DNA of 64,000 nucleotides from Methanomassiliicoccus sp. (GCA_012719175.1 JAAYAX010000013.1:124001-188000); one strand, 5' to 3'; counted from the first letter of the stretch, positions 7,315 through 17,143 are shown. Notes: generated by a model not told the origin, from the sequence alone. Numbers and translations: made by a program.

Positions 7315-9074
7315 TACTTCTTGCGTTTGAACACGACCAACACGCCAGCGATGGCGACAATGGCCGCTGCCACTATCCCCATCAGTACCAGGGGATTGCC
7401 CAGAATGTCCCCCAGCGGATCGCTCTCCGTCGCATACGCCACGTTGAAGCTCGTGGTACCAGTGGCGGTCTGACCGGAGGAATCAGTTGCGCGCACGGTC
7501 AGATGGTGGGTCCCATTGGAGAGGCCGCTAAAGGTGACCGAGGTGTTTGTCGCATCGATGGCGGTGTAGCTGCCGCCGTCCAGGGAGTACTCCAGCTTGG
7601 TGATGGAGGAGGACGTGAAGGGTGTGGTGAAGTTGATGGTCACGTTCCCATCTGGGTAGGTCACACCATTTTCAGAGAACACCACTATTGGTGTGGCATC
7701 GCCGAGAGTGAAACCTTCGCTCTTGATGCTCTCGCTGTTACCGGCCAGGTCGGTGGCGTAGAACTCCACGGTGTGCGTGCCATCGGTCATGACGGTGACG
7801 TCATCGTTGTATGTAGTCCAGCTGCCGCCGTCAAGGCGGTAGTGGATGCTACCCACGCCCGAGCTGCCATCTGTGGCCGTCAGGCTGAAGATGACGTTTC
7901 CATTGAAGGATCCGCCGTCCTTGGTGCCGTTGAGCGTGATGCTGCTGATCGGGGCCACACTATCCACGATCGTCCAGGCGTCAGCTGAGCTGGGGACGTC
8001 CTCCACTACATCGAGCTGGTCGGTGGCCCGCGTGTAGAACTCGTACTTTCCGTCGGAGGGAGCCACGAAGTCGATGGGGCTGGATACGAACTTCCCGTCA
8101 GGCCTCAGGGACGTTGTGTACTTCGTCCAGCTACCACTCTCGTCCACGCGGTACCACAGGGTGATCCACTTCAGCCCCACCTGGGGGTCGTTGTGCGTGT
8201 AGCTCACCGGGAAGCTGCGGTTCTCGTAGGCTGGGAGGTCGGAGACCTCGGAGGCCAGGGGAAGTGTGGGCAGAGGGTCCGAGCCGACAACGCTGATGTC
8301 ATCAAGGAATACGCCCTCCTTCATGCCACCGTTGACGATGGTGATGCCCTCGGATGCGAATGCATTGCTGGCATCTCCTCCCACGGGCGCCACGGTTCCG
8401 GAAACGAACTCGAAGCCCACCATGGTGGCGTCCTTAGGCAGATCTAACGTTACCTGGATCCAGCTCTTGGCGATCGCCTGCTGATAGGTGTCATTCCACA
8501 GAACATGCTTCGTGAGGTTGCCTGCCGCCGTGGATCCCGTGTAGTATATGGCGTTCAGGAAGTCATAGCCGACGGTAGTGCTGGTTCCCGGCTGCTTGGC
8601 ATCCGACTGGCCGGTGTCCGAGTAGAACCAGAAGGTCATTGTCAGTGTGCCATAGTACTTGACGTTCTCGTTAAGCACCTTGCGCATGATGGAGTCCTGT
8701 TCGGTGTCGTACCTCATCACCCAGTTGCTCTGATCGGTGCTGGTGTTCGCGGTGATGTTGGTGTCAAGGCACTGGGCACCGCTTCTGGTGTAATGGGAAT
8801 TGTACCCTATCTTAGCGCAATAAACAGCATGGGTCCCTCCGTGTACCTCATGCATGGTACGGCACCAATAATCACTGTCGGTCGATAGATTGGCCTTGTT
8901 GCCGTCGTACCTTTCCCACTGCACGTTCCAAAGGTCGTAGGTCGCCTCTTCAGCGGTTTCCGAGATGAACGTTTCCGTGGGGCTAGATGCCGACGCGCCC
9001 ATGGGCACCATGGTGATTATCAAGGACATGCAAAGTAGCAAAGAGAAAAACGAGCGGACTATGGTTGGTCTCAC
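7314..9074 (-). CDS. Large anchored surface protein, paralogue of the protein at 19525-21291
   Basis: An exported 586-aa protein with a signal peptide (residues 1-29, ending near ASASS), an unrecognised N-terminal domain, at least two Ig-like modules, and a C-terminal TM plus FKRKK tail (about 561-586). The N-terminal domain, about residues 35-250, carries YWCRTMHEVHGGTHAVYCAK, a pair of Cys residues, MTFWFYSDTG and VGFEFVSGTVAP, and may be a jelly-roll, carbohydrate-binding-like fold. The Ig-like part has the repeated YRLDGGSWTTY / YSLDGGSYTAI pattern and ATDLAGNSE, as in OmpL47-like or Big domains. The start is a GTG, with a TATA-like box about 30 nt upstream (9098-9108). Likely cell-envelope located; ligand unknown. 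Confidence 0.85.
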   Translation of the reverse strand: MRPTIVRSFFSLLLCMSLIITMVPMGASASSPTETFISETAEEATYDLWNVQWERYDGNKANLSTDSDYWCRTMHEVHGGTHAVYCAKIGYNSHYTRSGAQCLDTNITANTSTDQSNWVMRYDTEQDSIMRKVLNENVKYYGTLTMTFWFYSDTGQSDAKQPGTSTTVGYDFLNAIYYTGSTAAGNLTKHVLWNDTYQQAIAKSWIQVTLDLPKDATMVGFEFVSGTVAPVGGDASNAFASEGITIVNGGMKEGVFLDDISVVGSDPLPTLPLASEVSDLPAYENRSFPVSYTHNDPQVGLKWITLWYRVDESGSWTKYTTSLRPDGKFVSSPIDFVAPSDGKYEFYTRATDQLDVVEDVPSSADAWTIVDSVAPISSITLNGTKDGGSFNGNVIFSLTATDGSSGVGSIHYRLDGGSWTTYNDDVTVMTDGTHTVEFYATDLAGNSESIKSEGFTLGDATPIVVFSENGVTYPDGNVTINFTTPFTSSSITKLEYSLDGGSYTAIDATNTSVTFSGLSNGTHHLTVRATDSSGQTATGTTSFNVAYATESDPLGDILGNPLVLMGIVAAAIVAIAGVLVVFKRKK

Positions 9075-9205
9075 ATCGGTCGAATTAACAATCGTGTCTC
9101 ATAAAGTTTGCTATGTCTTTAGCTCAAAGGGGTTTTTATTTCCACATTAGGATAATTGATAATAATATTGTTTGGAACCGGTATCGATAGAGATAATAAT
9201 TGTCG

Positions 9206-9221
9206 CTGTTAATTATAACAG
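9206..9221. promoter_or_regulatory. Inverted repeat in AT-rich intergenic region
   Basis: CTGTTA and TAACAG arms flank a 4-nt ATTA spacer between two surface-protein genes. It could be an operator or a promoter element; this is a weak call from symmetry alone. Confidence 0.25.
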
Positions 9222-9305
9222 TGAGGGACCTCTCACCATTCGCATGTTCTGCGAAGGAAGCTGCCCTGATGCATTAGTGAGTTAAGGAGATCAAAGGGGT
9301 TTAGC

Positions 9306-9599
9306 TCACTTCTTCCTGCGCCCGGACAGGAGGAAGTGAAGTGCTCCCACTGCCGCTACGGCGACCACGACGACGATTGCCAGGACCTTCATGCTGAATT
9401 CCCCTATGCCACTGCTAGCGGACAGGGTCGGCATTCCTACCAGGACTGCATGATACGAGTGGCCGTAGGTAAAGGTCAGCACCCAGTTATCACCCATCTC
9501 CGTGACCGTGTACCGATGTCGTCCTGGTCCAGCCATGGGGACCGCAGGCCCTAACACGGATACCAAGACTATTGTCAACAATATAATGTAGAGAAGCAC
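9306..9599 (-). CDS. Mini surface protein with signal peptide and C-terminal anchor (97 aa)
   Basis: The N-terminus LLYIILLTIVLVSVLGPAV is a signal peptide, followed by a short ectodomain of about 45 residues (GRHRYTVTEMGDNWVLTFTYG...). A C-terminal TM segment, VLAIVVVVAVAAVGALHFLL, ends in SGRRKK, the same stop-transfer architecture as the large surface proteins of this window. It lies directly upstream of the large surface protein gene on the same strand, about 230 nt apart. Function unknown; the topology argues that it is a real cell-envelope protein. Confidence 0.6.
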   Translation of the reverse strand: MLLYIILLTIVLVSVLGPAVPMAGPGRHRYTVTEMGDNWVLTFTYGHSYHAVLVGMPTLSASSGIGEFSMKVLAIVVVVAVAAVGALHFLLSGRRKK

Positions 9600-9958
9600 A
9601 GATGATACGCGATCCTTCGTAATGATAATGCACCATTATCGGCCACGAACGGCAGCCCGATCGTCCATGGAGGTACCATCCAGATCATCGTACATGATCC
9701 CAAGAATAAGGGTTCGTACCATTATTACCGGTAGCTCAGCATGCATTCCATGCAAGGGCGTTCTCGTCATATCGATCTGTGTTTTAAAAAGGGACGATGA
9801 CCCTATTTTCAACGATGAGGGAGATCATCTCATCTTATGTCCACTGCTTCGTTCCATGATTGTTATCCTTCGTGACCGTCCTTGCCGGCATGACCTATTC
9901 ATTTACCTGAACGATGTCATTGAGTATATCTTGAAAAAAGCGGTGGAACGTATTCCTC
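9600..9958. other. Gene-free stretch
   Basis: I see no credible gene here. A plus-strand open frame starting at 9622 has no ribosome site, is Cys/His rich in an irregular way, and runs antisense into the frameshifted gene at 9959-10220. Confidence 0.4.
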
Positions 9959-10220
9959 TCATTTGCCGTCCTCATGCCGCATCTTGTTCCCACCCCAGAA
10001 CGTCATATGGATGATGAGGCAGATGAAGCTCAGCAAGAAGGAAGAGATGCCCAGGTTCAGGAAGGTAAACCCTGGTATGCTGTCAATGAACTGATCGCAG
10101 GGGTACACGACCTCGCTGGTCGTGAACACTATCCTTATGCATAATGTATACCCAGAACAGCAGGCTGTAGAGGCAAGTGGAGAATACTATGGCCTTTAGA
10201 TGGCGGGTCGTTAGGCTCAT
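9959..10220 (-). pseudogene. Frameshifted small membrane protein gene
   Basis: Reading from the ATG at 10220 gives MSLTTRHLKAIVFSTCLYSLLFWVY, an amphipathic start plus a TM helix, then hits a stop at 10083. Another frame picks up near 10165 and reads IVFTTSEVVYPCDQFIDSIPG followed by a second TM helix (ISSFLLSFICLIIHMTFW) and the tail GNKMRHEDGK, ending at 9959. The total length is 3n+1, so a single net base change separates the halves. Joined, it would be an 86-87 aa two-TM protein. It is either a recently broken gene or a sequencing or assembly error. Confidence 0.55.
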
Positions 10221-10334
10221 GCCCTCGACCCATACTTACCCTTTGATTTTAACCCACCTGTCCTTGGGGCGAAGGATGTTCATTTTTTCCATCATCCCCA
10301 AAAATATCCAGGTTGAGCTCTGACCTAAGGGGCG

Positions 10335-11150
10335 CTAGCCAAAATTTTTTTTAGTATTGTTTGGTGAGGCGTCCACTTCCTCTGACAGACCTAGTATTAT
10401 CTTGGCGGTCTCCCTGCTCAGGAGGCTCATGACCGTGCCGGTGATAACGATGGCCCTGTGGGCATCCTCCTCCTTAGTAAGGACAAGGGTGGACTCATTA
10501 TCTACCAGTAGCAGCAGCTCGATGCAGTAGCTGCTGTCCCCGGTGACGAACCCTTGATCGGTCATCTCCCCCTCCCATTCCCCAGGAGGGTCTTTTGGCA
10601 CCAGCCTCATGATCGTTGCCTTACCAAGGTGTCCCGCGAAGCTCTCCGCCTTTTGCACCAGAACGACTGAGACAGGGATAACCTTCGAACGGTCCGCTAG
10701 CAGTTTTGCGTACTTTATCACGTTGCGGTTGTTGAAGCATATGAAGATGATATTATCCTTCGCCGTATTGAGGAGCTCCGATATCTTATGGTGGATGGAG
10801 TACTGGCCCATCAAGGTCCACACGGGGTTCTCAACCTTGTCGGCCTTCCGATTGATCTCGTTCAGCTCCTTCACGATCTCGTCGTTGGCATGCTTGATCT
10901 CCTCCATCAGGTTCTGGGATGCGATCAGGGGATCGTTGGCACGGTAACATATGGGCGTGGAGTTGCTGACCTGGACGAAACCTCTCTCCGCAAGACGTTC
11001 CATCACATCATAAGCTCGGGAACGGGGCACGCCGCTCTCCACGCTTATCTCTTTGACCGTGCCCTCCCCCAGAGCCACTGTGGCGACATAAGCCCGGGAC
11101 TCGTACTCGCTCAGACCAAGCCTCATGAAGTGCTCAATTACTGAAATCAT
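10335..11150 (-). CDS. TrmB-family transcriptional regulator
   Basis: DNA-binding regulator of 271 aa. Residues 1-75 form the TrmB winged helix: LGLSEYESRAYVATVALGEG, then VSGVPRSRAYDVMERLAERG as recognition region. A short coiled-coil stretch (HANDEIVKELNEINRKADK) follows, and then an effector-type C-terminal domain. It is divergent from the MMPL exporter gene with only 76 nt between start codons, so it probably controls that exporter and itself from the shared region. Sugar-binding TrmB members regulate transport; the ligand here is unknown and the C-terminal domain is not typical of the sugar-binding type. Confidence 0.88.
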   Translation of the reverse strand: MISVIEHFMRLGLSEYESRAYVATVALGEGTVKEISVESGVPRSRAYDVMERLAERGFVQVSNSTPICYRANDPLIASQNLMEEIKHANDEIVKELNEINRKADKVENPVWTLMGQYSIHHKISELLNTAKDNIIFICFNNRNVIKYAKLLADRSKVIPVSVVLVQKAESFAGHLGKATIMRLVPKDPPGEWEGEMTDQGFVTGDSSYCIELLLLVDNESTLVLTKEEDAHRAIVITGTVMSLLSRETAKIILGLSEEVDASPNNTKKNFG

Positions 11151-11226
11151 GTCACTGCACTAATGACAACAAACTTATTAACAATGGTAGGTTTGACATC
11201 CTTCAACCCCTGGGAAAGGTAAAAGA

Positions 11227-14157
11227 ATGATATTCGAAAAGATCGCTGATTTTGTAACTAAGCGTTACAAGCTTATCATCGTGTTCTGGCTCGTTGCCTT
11301 ACTGGTGTCGGTCCCTGCCATCCTGTCGGTGGACCAGGCGGTCCAGTATGATTCTGATTTCGGGACCGGAGATGGGTACGAGTCCCTCCAGGCCCAGAAG
11401 ATAATCGAGGAGAATTTCCAAACATCTGTGGCCAACGGTACTTTGCTGGTCCTGCTCCAGGGAGATGATGTCACCGATGTCTCCGCTCGTGACTTCGTGC
11501 TGAATTTGCAGGATTCGATCGCCAATACTCAGGACCTGAAGTATTACCAGAATATGTCCAGCATCTACACCTATTACGAAAGCATGGTGCTGGAGAAGGG
11601 CATACCTCAGCTCGGAGCGGCCATGCGCCCTGCGGAACAGAGCGTGAACATGAGCGCTTTCCTCCTGTGGGGCATCCCGGGGCTGCATGTGAGCAATTGG
11701 GGCGAATCGGGCTCTGACGCCGCCGCGTATACAGCGACCAGGACGGCGCTTTCCTCCTACCTTGGACAGTCCCAGGCGGATGCTAACACCACGGCCCTCG
11801 CCTTCGGCTATTATGACGCGTTCGCAGGAGCATGGAATAATACTGTGGAACCTAATCCCGTAACGAGGGCGACCACGTCCGTGAACGCTGTTGCCCCGAC
11901 GGTGATCAACAGCCTTCCCGATCAGCAGGCCAAGGCCCTCATGATGGCCGTTCTGAATGGTTTCGATCTCACCACTTTCAACAATCAGACCATCATCCGC
12001 TCGTTCGCCCTTAACACCGTAGGGTCCGCGGCCGGGATCACGAACATGACCTTCCTGCAAGAGGTGTATGATCTCGGGCCGATCTATGAGGCCGCAGACG
12101 TCCGCGAATACGCCCAGAACATCATCAAGAGCGGGACATTGGCCACCTACCCCATACCCATACCAGAGCAGCTGGTCAGCAACTTCGTATCCTCCAACAA
12201 CAAGACGATGCTGCTCATGACCACCTTTGATGTGGGAGCAGAATATACGGAGGATAATGGCGAAAAGCCGATGCTGGAGAATGTCAACCTTCTGCGCGAC
12301 AATATCGCCACCGTGAAGGAGAGCTCGGGATCTGATCTGAGCACCTACGTGACCGGTGACGCCGCCATCTCCTCGGACATGCAGGCGAGCTCAGAGAAGG
12401 ACCTGATGATGATCGAACCTATCACCATCATCATCATCCTGGTCCTCATGGGCATCTTGTTCAGATCAGCCCTGGCGTGGTTCATTCCGCTCGGAGCGGT
12501 AGGGATCGCCATCGGCATCAGCCAAGCGTTGGTGTTCGTCATTGGCTCTACCATCGCTGAGATCAACTATACAGTGACCATCATGTTGTTCGCCATCCTC
12601 ATGGGGGTCGGTACGGACTACTCGATCTTCATCGTCACTCGCTACCGGGAGGAGAGGATAAAGGGTGCCGCGAGAAAGGAGGCTGTTCATACATCCGTGA
12701 CCTGGGCAGGCGAGTCCATCGTCACATCTGGAGCGACTGTCATAATCGCGTTCTTCTCCATGGCCATAGCTCAGTTCTCGTTCGTTCAGACCATGGGCCT
12801 GCTGCTGGGAATGGCAATAGTGGTCGCCCTTCTCATCGCTCTAACCTTCGTTCCAGCGCTTCTCATGCTGCTCGGCAACGGTGTCTTCTGGCCGAACAAT
12901 GGGAAGAGGTTCAAGGACTATTCAGAGAAGGTGATGAAAAAGAAGGCGGCGGGAAACCACGGCTACTTCCATAGTGCAGCGTCCTTCTCAGTCAAGCATG
13001 CGAAGGCGGTCATCATCGTGGCCATACTAATCTCCATACCCTCCACGTACATCTTCATGACCCAGGAGACCAGCTTCGACTTTATCGGAAGCATGGGCGA
13101 TCCTGAAAGCATACAGGGAATGAATGCCATGACCGATGACTTCGGTGCCGGTAAGATCATGCCTACACAGGTCGTGATCACCGGGGACACGGTGGTATAC
13201 GACGGCAATTTCAATTATGAATATCTCGACGCCGTCGATAATCTAACGGCCACTATGGTGGCCGACCCCATGGTACAGCAGGTCACAGGCATCACTCGCC
13301 CATATGGCGAATGGATCGATTATCGCAATTTGAGCGCTCTGAGCGTTGAGACCCAGGCCACTCTACAGGCGGCAATGCTGCAGAACGTGGGAAGCGACAA
13401 TACGAGCGTTCTGCTCACAGTGGTCCTCAAGGAACAGCCCCAGAAGGCTAGCGCCGTGGACTTCATGGCCACTCTCAGGGACCAACTCGCCGATGCAAAG
13501 GCCGGCCTGCCCGCTCTATCGTCCTCAGATATCCTGGTGGGGGGATCGACGGCGACCCTCTATGATATGAGCCTCAGTACATCGGAGCAGTTCACCAACA
13601 TCGAATTACTGGTGATCGTCGGGATCTTCATCGTACTGATGATAGTCCTGGGCTCGATCCTGCTCCCGATCTTCGCCATCGTCTCCATCGCCATGAGCAT
13701 CACCTGGGCCTTTGCCGCCGTTACCCTGGTGTTCGGCACGTGGCTGGGCCTGCCGATATTATGGATCATACCTTTGATCCTGTTCGTCATGCTCATGGGG
13801 ATAGGTATGGACTACAACGTGTTCATCCTCACCCGCATTAGGGAGGAGGTCCACAAGGGCAAGGAGATCAAGGAGGCGGTCGTGGACGCCGTCGACTGGA
13901 CCGGCGGCATAATCACCGCCCTGGCATTGATCATGGCGGGGGCCTTCGGATCGATCATGCTCTCCAGTAACACGATGCTCCAGATGTTCGGGTTCGCCCT
14001 GGCCCTGGCCGTCCTGCTGGATGCGATGGTGGTACGGACGTACATCGTGCCCGCGGCCATAGTGCTCATGGGAAAGTGGGCATGGTGGGCCCCTGGGCGT
14101 CTTCAGCGGGTAGGTCGGGCGGAAAAGATGGCCAAGAAGGATTCCAGGGAGGAGTAG
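11227..14157 (+). CDS. MMPL/RND superfamily exporter (HAE3-like)
   Basis: A 976-aa inner membrane exporter with two repeated halves. Each half has one N-terminal TM, a large extracytoplasmic loop, and a bundle of five TM helices. The first half begins ITKRY-like VTKRYKLIIVFWLVALLVS. The TM4 proton-relay motif appears twice as GVGTDYSIFIVTRYREE and GIGMDYNVFILTRIREE. The start ATG has an AAAGGT site upstream. Such proteins export hydrophobic or lipidic molecules using the proton gradient; in archaea the cargo is generally unknown. It is divergent from and probably regulated by the TrmB protein. Confidence 0.92.
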   Translation: MIFEKIADFVTKRYKLIIVFWLVALLVSVPAILSVDQAVQYDSDFGTGDGYESLQAQKIIEENFQTSVANGTLLVLLQGDDVTDVSARDFVLNLQDSIANTQDLKYYQNMSSIYTYYESMVLEKGIPQLGAAMRPAEQSVNMSAFLLWGIPGLHVSNWGESGSDAAAYTATRTALSSYLGQSQADANTTALAFGYYDAFAGAWNNTVEPNPVTRATTSVNAVAPTVINSLPDQQAKALMMAVLNGFDLTTFNNQTIIRSFALNTVGSAAGITNMTFLQEVYDLGPIYEAADVREYAQNIIKSGTLATYPIPIPEQLVSNFVSSNNKTMLLMTTFDVGAEYTEDNGEKPMLENVNLLRDNIATVKESSGSDLSTYVTGDAAISSDMQASSEKDLMMIEPITIIIILVLMGILFRSALAWFIPLGAVGIAIGISQALVFVIGSTIAEINYTVTIMLFAILMGVGTDYSIFIVTRYREERIKGAARKEAVHTSVTWAGESIVTSGATVIIAFFSMAIAQFSFVQTMGLLLGMAIVVALLIALTFVPALLMLLGNGVFWPNNGKRFKDYSEKVMKKKAAGNHGYFHSAASFSVKHAKAVIIVAILISIPSTYIFMTQETSFDFIGSMGDPESIQGMNAMTDDFGAGKIMPTQVVITGDTVVYDGNFNYEYLDAVDNLTATMVADPMVQQVTGITRPYGEWIDYRNLSALSVETQATLQAAMLQNVGSDNTSVLLTVVLKEQPQKASAVDFMATLRDQLADAKAGLPALSSSDILVGGSTATLYDMSLSTSEQFTNIELLVIVGIFIVLMIVLGSILLPIFAIVSIAMSITWAFAAVTLVFGTWLGLPILWIIPLILFVMLMGIGMDYNVFILTRIREEVHKGKEIKEAVVDAVDWTGGIITALALIMAGAFGSIMLSSNTMLQMFGFALALAVLLDAMVVRTYIVPAAIVLMGKWAWWAPGRLQRVGRAEKMAKKDSREE

Positions 14158-14553
14158 GCGAGTATAGGGCCCGACCTCCCTCCAAACAATTTCCCATCAA
14201 TATTTTCCAATATCATTTCTTCACTCTCTACCGCTTTCGGGCCAAAGGGATCTGATCGATGGAAGCTCAAATAGGCAGCTAAAGCCAGTATTATCCTCGG
14301 TTTGGAAAGAGCGTCATTCGCCCGTCCCTCAGGCCATAGGGATTCTATATGTTTCTTGATCGCATCCTTATGAGATGATCGAAGCGCAGAGATAATTATG
14401 GAACATATTAATAAATTAGAAGAATTAAGAGCTCTCCATCAATGTTATTACGAACAGGACGTTTTTTTTCGTCAGCTTACTCATTTTATCGAAAAATATT
14501 ATATCATATTGAATACCAAGTATTGCATTACGTAAACCAGGAAGTGGTGAACA
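14158..14553. other. Intergenic region, AT-rich in its second half
   Basis: From 14390 on the composition becomes A+T rich, and TATA-like stretches (for example near 14497-14512) probably serve the gene at 14554. A 45-codon open frame at 14398-14535 (MEHINKLEELRALHQ...) reads like a peptide but lacks a good ribosome site and has codon use unlike its neighbours, so I do not call it as a gene. Confidence 0.4.
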
Positions 14554-15393
14554 ATGGTTGATCTAGTGCAAGTGTTGAACGATATGGTTGGAGACATAAT
14601 CACCGCGATACCGGCGATATTGGGTGCAATAATCGTTATTGCGCTCGGCTATATCTTTGGATCGCTGGTCGGAAAGGCCGTCAATCATCTCGTAGAAAGG
14701 ATCGGTTTGGAGAAGAGCTTTGACCAGAGTTCCGTTGGTAGGACGTTCCGCTCAGCAGGATTGGACCTATCTAACGTGATAGGGATGTTCGTCAAGGCAT
14801 TCATCATCATAATCTCGATAATCTTCGCCATCGAGATACTGAACGTAGGAGGAACACTTGGATTCTACCTGCAGGAAATAGCGGCATACCTCCCCAGGTT
14901 ACTGGCGGGTCTGCTCATAATCATACTGGGAGCGGTCCTGGTTGATTTCCTGGCCTCTTTCATCGGGAAGATGATCAGGCCTATGTTCCCCCCAGAGAAG
15001 GTTGAGATCGCGGATATGCTGAAGAACCTTCTGTTCATCGGCCTGATCGCTTTCATCCTTCTCCTGGCTCTCGACACCATGCTCCTATCGGGCAGCACTG
15101 TGTACCCCCTGATACTGGGCTTCGTCATCATCGGAGCAGGCATCTCGCTGACCGATGTTCTGATAAAGTCTATTATAGAGGACCACAGCGAGTTCAAGGC
15201 GGTCGCGGGATATGCGAAGTTCATCTTGTACTCGGTGTTCCTGATAATCGGTGCGGGGGCGATCTTCGCCACGTTCCCAGGTGTAACGAGCATCGTGGGC
15301 AATGTCTCCTGGGCCTTCGCCATCGCCCTAGCGCTTATGCTGGTGCCCGTGGCATACATGCTGACGAAGAGGATGACCAAGGAGATGAACTAG
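14554..15393 (+). CDS. Conserved TM-helix (MscS-like) membrane protein
   Basis: A 279-aa integral membrane protein with paired helices, each carrying the conserved TM-helix repeat: IPAILGAIIVIALGYIFGSLVGKAV near residues 18-42, and YLPRLLAGLLIIILGAVLVDFLAS near 112-135. This repeat is found alone or at the N-terminus of small mechanosensitive channels. No MscS beta domain is present, so it may be a pore-forming membrane protein or a channel subunit. It has its own promoter region and a hairpin/T-run terminator overlapping the stop codon. Confidence 0.8.
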   Translation: MVDLVQVLNDMVGDIITAIPAILGAIIVIALGYIFGSLVGKAVNHLVERIGLEKSFDQSSVGRTFRSAGLDLSNVIGMFVKAFIIIISIIFAIEILNVGGTLGFYLQEIAAYLPRLLAGLLIIILGAVLVDFLASFIGKMIRPMFPPEKVEIADMLKNLLFIGLIAFILLLALDTMLLSGSTVYPLILGFVIIGAGISLTDVLIKSIIEDHSEFKAVAGYAKFILYSVFLIIGAGAIFATFPGVTSIVGNVSWAFAIALALMLVPVAYMLTKRMTKEMN

Positions 15394-15430
15394 GCCATTC
15401 GGCCTACTCTTCAATCTTTTTTTATTTTAC
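15391..15430 (+). terminator. Hairpin plus T-run terminator
   Basis: The stem TAGGCC/GGCCTA with an ATTC loop (15391-15406) includes the TAG stop codon and is followed by a T-rich run from about 15415. Confidence 0.65.
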
Positions 15431-15514
15431 GATACAAGATACCGTATTTCTTGGCGGGCGACCGTCCACTAGCAATTATTTCTATTCACAACTGTTTCCA
15501 CCGCTGGTGAATCG

Positions 15515-16420
15515 ATGGGAGAAAGGAACAATGTTGAGGATCTGGTCAAAAAGGTGAGGGTTGAGCCAGGAAAAAAGGTGGACCTCGGTGACTATCCGAC
15601 CTGCTGGGATGATTCAGAAAGATATTCCTTCAACGGCCTCCAGCTATCCAAGGACAACGCCGACGAGCTCCTTGCTAGAAGCCAGAAGGAACTCGTTAAG
15701 ATGCAGGAGGTGCTGTGGGCTGACGGCCGCTTCGCCCTCCTGATCATCCTTCAGGGGATGGACGCTGCAGGTAAGGACGGTCTAATCAAGCATGTCATGG
15801 CGGGCGTAAACCCCCAGGGCTGTCAGGTGACCTCGTTCAAGACCCCAACGGCCGAGGAGGCCGGACATGACTTCCTCTGGAGATGTGTCAAGGTACTTCC
15901 TGAGAAAGGGAAGATAGGTATTTTCAACCGCTCATATTACGAGGAGATGCTGGTCGTCCGTGTCCATCCACAGTTCTTAGAGAACCAGCGACTGCCGCAT
16001 AAAAAGGTGGACGAGAAGTTCTGGGAGGAGCGGTTCCGAAGCATCAATGACCTCGAGAGGCATCTGGAGAGGAGCGGGACGATGATCATCAAGCTTTTCC
16101 TCAACATATCCAAGGAAGAGCAAAGGGACCGCCTGCTCGATAGGATAAAGGAGCCACAGAAAAGGTGGAAGTTCAATCCCAATGATGTCCAGGAGCGGGA
16201 CCAGTGGACCCAATATATGGAGGCGTACCGTCAGGTGCTCGAGAGAACAAGCACTGAGCACGTCCCATGGTACGTGCTGCCAGCTGATCAGAAGTGGTTA
16301 TCCCGTGTTCTGGCATCCCTTATCGTCACCTCAGAGATCAAGAAGTTGGGATTGAAGTACCCTGAGATGTCAGATGCACAGATGAAGGATCTAGAGGAGG
16401 CGAGGTTCAAGCTCATGTAG
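15515..16420 (+). CDS. ppk2: Polyphosphate kinase 2 family protein
   Basis: PPK2 enzymes transfer phosphate between polyphosphate and nucleoside mono- or diphosphates. The 301-aa protein has a Walker A loop GMDAAGKDG at residues 81-89, the lid and Walker B region GIFNRSYYEEMLVVRVHP at about 135-152, and the downstream motif EEQRDRLLDRIKEPQKRWKF followed by a helical tail. One PPK2 domain is present, of the kind seen in class I/III enzymes; which nucleotide it prefers cannot be read here. The gene stands alone after a terminator. A small hairpin (GACCCA/TGGGTC, 16435-16453) follows the stop. Confidence 0.9.
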   Translation: MGERNNVEDLVKKVRVEPGKKVDLGDYPTCWDDSERYSFNGLQLSKDNADELLARSQKELVKMQEVLWADGRFALLIILQGMDAAGKDGLIKHVMAGVNPQGCQVTSFKTPTAEEAGHDFLWRCVKVLPEKGKIGIFNRSYYEEMLVVRVHPQFLENQRLPHKKVDEKFWEERFRSINDLERHLERSGTMIIKLFLNISKEEQRDRLLDRIKEPQKRWKFNPNDVQERDQWTQYMEAYRQVLERTSTEHVPWYVLPADQKWLSRVLASLIVTSEIKKLGLKYPEMSDAQMKDLEEARFKLM

Positions 16421-16591
16421 AAATGAGAGCTCACGACCCATATGGTCTGGGTCTTAAACTCAATAAATAACCACCGGCACACCTGATGGTGCCACCTCTG
16501 CCCCCCGGCAAGAGTAAGTTAACTCCTATATGACGGAGGCCGTGAAGTTGTTTTAGTTGAGTTTAAGAGCCAATGGATCAATGACAAGGAT

Positions 16592-17140
16592 ATGGCCGAG
16601 AGCATCGAGTATAAGGTGGTGAGGAATTGGGGGACCGTGGAGATGCGCAAATATCCTCCTATGGTCCTCGCCACCGTCCAAAGCTCCTATGACGACATTG
16701 CATTCTCCCTGCTGTTCAGGTACATCACGGGCAATAACGAGGCCAAGGGAAAACTAGCGATGACCGCTCCAGTGATCTCACCCGCATCAGGGCAGAGGCT
16801 GGAGATGACCGCTCCGGTGCTAAGTGATTCCGAGGGATTCTCGTTCGTCCTTCCGCCGGGGACCGATATCGCGAACGCACCAAGGCCACTTGATCCTCGT
16901 GTGAAGCTCTCCGCCATATCGGCCCGCTATGTGGCCACCATCCGATTCGGTGGAAAGGCATATCTGCGTGATGTTTTGGAGAATGAAGGTACGCTCCTGA
17001 ATGTGCTGAAGGAGAAGGGGGTGGTCGTGATAGGAAGGCCGTTCCTGATGCGGTACAACAGCCCGTTCACCCCGGGGTTCCTGAGGCACAACGAAGTGGG
17101 AGTGGAGGTGAGAGGTGAAGACAACGTCAAGGACGGGTAG
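16592..17140 (+). CDS. SOUL family heme-binding-like protein
   Basis: The 182-aa protein has the SOUL signatures: IEYKVVRNWGTVEMRKYPPMVLATV at the N-terminus, LAMTAPVIS and LEMTAPVLS in the middle, and a VATIRFGG strand later. SOUL/HBP proteins bind heme or tetrapyrroles, although many lack an obvious axial ligand and the function is often unknown. It is the first gene of a tight cluster: the next ATG is 3 nt after its stop. It is cytosolic with no signal peptide. Confidence 0.88.
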   Translation: MAESIEYKVVRNWGTVEMRKYPPMVLATVQSSYDDIAFSLLFRYITGNNEAKGKLAMTAPVISPASGQRLEMTAPVLSDSEGFSFVLPPGTDIANAPRPLDPRVKLSAISARYVATIRFGGKAYLRDVLENEGTLLNVLKEKGVVVIGRPFLMRYNSPFTPGFLRHNEVGVEVRGEDNVKDG

Positions 17141-17143
17141 TGA

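Noticed and set aside
9622-10014. 130-codon plus-strand frame
   Set aside because: No ribosome site, odd Cys/His content, and runs over the frameshifted minus-strand gene.
14398-14535. 45-codon open frame (MEHINKLEELRALHQ...)
   Set aside because: AT-rich codon use unlike neighbours, weak ribosome site, and position inside the promoter region of the gene at 14554.
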